Assembly (NCBI RefSeq): GCF_947487305.1
Contig: NZ_CANKWH010000014.1
Span: forward strand, 1 to 64,000
Reading direction: 5' to 3'
Origin: an uncultured Paracoccus sp.
Lineage (GTDB): Bacteria; Pseudomonadota; Alphaproteobacteria; Rhodobacterales; Rhodobacteraceae
DNA length: 64,000 bases
The notes beneath the pieces are model-generated. The model saw only the letters and a program-made list of their open reading frames with translations, was not told where the DNA came from and did not search any database. Of this stretch, positions 63,328 through 64,000 are shown piece by piece. The position numbers and the translations under genes are program-made. How positions within the stretch are numbered: position 1 is the first letter of the stretch; each line of letters begins with the position of its first letter.

Positions 63328-64000
63328 ATGGCGCACGCTAAGAACCACGACTATCACATCCTGAAGCCGTCGATCTGGCCGTTCATCGGTGCAGTCTCGG
63401 CCTTCATCATGCTGTTCGGCGGCGTCATGTGGATGCAGGACCACGGCCCGTGGATGTTCCTGATCGGGCTCGTCGGCGTGCTTTACGTCATGTTCAGCTG
63501 GTGGACCGAGGTGGTCCACGAGGGCCAGGAAGGCGACCACACGCCCGTCGTCCGCATCGGCCTGCAATACGGCTTCATCCTGTTCATCATGTCCGAAGTG
63601 ATGTTCTTCGTCGCCTGGTTCTGGGCCTTCTTCAAGAACGCGCTCTACCCGATGGGGCCGGAAAGCCCGATCAAGGACGGCGTCTGGCCGCCGGAAGGCA
63701 TCGTCACCTTCGACCCCTGGCACCTGCCGCTGATCAACACGCTGATCCTGCTGCTGTCGGGCGTCGCCGTGACCTGGGCGCACCATGCCTTCGTTCACGA
63801 CAATGACCGCAAGACGACCATCAACGGGCTGATCGTCGCCATTATCCTGGGCCTCTGCTTCACCGCGCTGCAGGCCTATGAATACAGCCACGCTGCCTTC
63901 GGCCTCTCGGGCAATGTCTATGGTGCCGTCTTCTACATGGCGACCGGCTTCCACGGCTTCCACGTCATCATCGGGACCATCTTCCTGATCGTCTGCCTGG
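63328..64000 (+). CDS. ctaE: Cytochrome c oxidase subunit III, cut by the window end
   Basis: The ATG at 63328 begins [20 protein letters not shown], followed by helices and the subunit III blocks [54 protein letters not shown] and [15 protein letters not shown]. 224 codons are visible of a usual 270 or so; the last helix and stop lie beyond 64000. It is 27 bp after ctaG and completes the Paracoccus-type order ctaC-B-G-E, in which ctaD is elsewhere. Confidence 0.95.
   Translation, partial: MAHAKNHDYHILKPSIWPFIGAVSAFIMLFGGVMWMQDHGPWMFLIGLVGVLYVMFSWWTEVVHEGQEGDHTPVVRIGLQYGFILFIMSEVMFFVAWFWAFFKNALYPMGPESPIKDGVWPPEGIVTFDPWHLPLINTLILLLSGVAVTWAHHAFVHDNDRKTTINGLIVAIILGLCFTALQAYEYSHAAFGLSGNVYGAVFYMATGFHGFHVIIGTIFLIVCL

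Overview
The window reads as chromosome of a high-GC alphaproteobacterium of the Rhodobacterales, most like Paracoccus. Support comes from the cytochrome aa3 cluster at the right end (ctaC-ctaB-small membrane gene-ctaG-ctaE with no ctaD), the rimP-nusA-ylxR-infB and tolQRAB-pal-ybgF-tilS-ftsH orders, the cobO-etfBA-hbd neighbourhood, Rhodobacteraceae-type small proteins, and a textbook CtrA box. I see no rRNA operon, CRISPR array, prophage or intact insertion sequence.

Layout: 1-1003 is a lower-GC membrane-protein gene split by an in-frame amber codon. 1014-6584 holds secA and, divergently, a periplasmic parvulin, argJ and a mutT-type Nudix gene. 6600-6841 is a CtrA-box-preceded 42-residue protein. 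6936-12460 is the minus-strand translation/transcription operon rimP-nusA-ylxR-infB. 12605-19177 carries pip, ubiG, a MarR regulator, a nitrilase, grxC, comF, a methyltransferase, hemH and a pterin dehydratase. 19245-24647 has envelope proteins (L,D-transpeptidase, CAP lipoprotein, DUF2852), choline sulfatase with a choline-binding protein, and hbdA. 24823-28755 is etfA/etfB, cobO, a HIG1-like protein, an SDR and an SH3b protein. 28879-32549 is parC, folD and chorismate mutase.

The accessory part is 32585-40153: a decayed mosaic of an IS481-type transposase joined to the start of an IS3-type OrfA, a tRNA-like relic, a TetR/thioredoxin-reductase-like pair divergent from an RND efflux adaptor and pump with a clear inverted-repeat operator, and a 0.4 kb unassigned patch. 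Core genes resume with ftsH, tilS and the Tol-Pal system (40154-49074). Between tolQ and ybgC lies a sulfotransferase-like/class IV aminotransferase pair. 51283-54460 has a conserved unknown protein preceded by 11-bp direct repeats, the 3-ketoacid CoA-transferase scoAB, and a prephenate-dehydrogenase-like gene with a possible leader peptide. 54461-60382 holds topA, a frameshifted VOC gene, dprA (with a CtrA-like box) and tldD. 60550-64000 is the cta operon, cut by the window end inside ctaE.

Themes: envelope maintenance (SecA, parvulin, Tol-Pal, LdT, FtsH), aerobic respiration (heme O synthase, Cox assembly, ferrochelatase), acyl-CoA/ketone-body oxidation (ETF, HbdA, ScoAB), and two competence genes (comF, dprA). 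At least four copies of a small intergenic repeat with an ATATTT core follow gene ends. Nothing here is a clearly new multi-gene system. The best leads are the CtrA-box small protein, the sulfotransferase/aminotransferase pair, the direct-repeat and palindromic operators, and the dispersed repeat.
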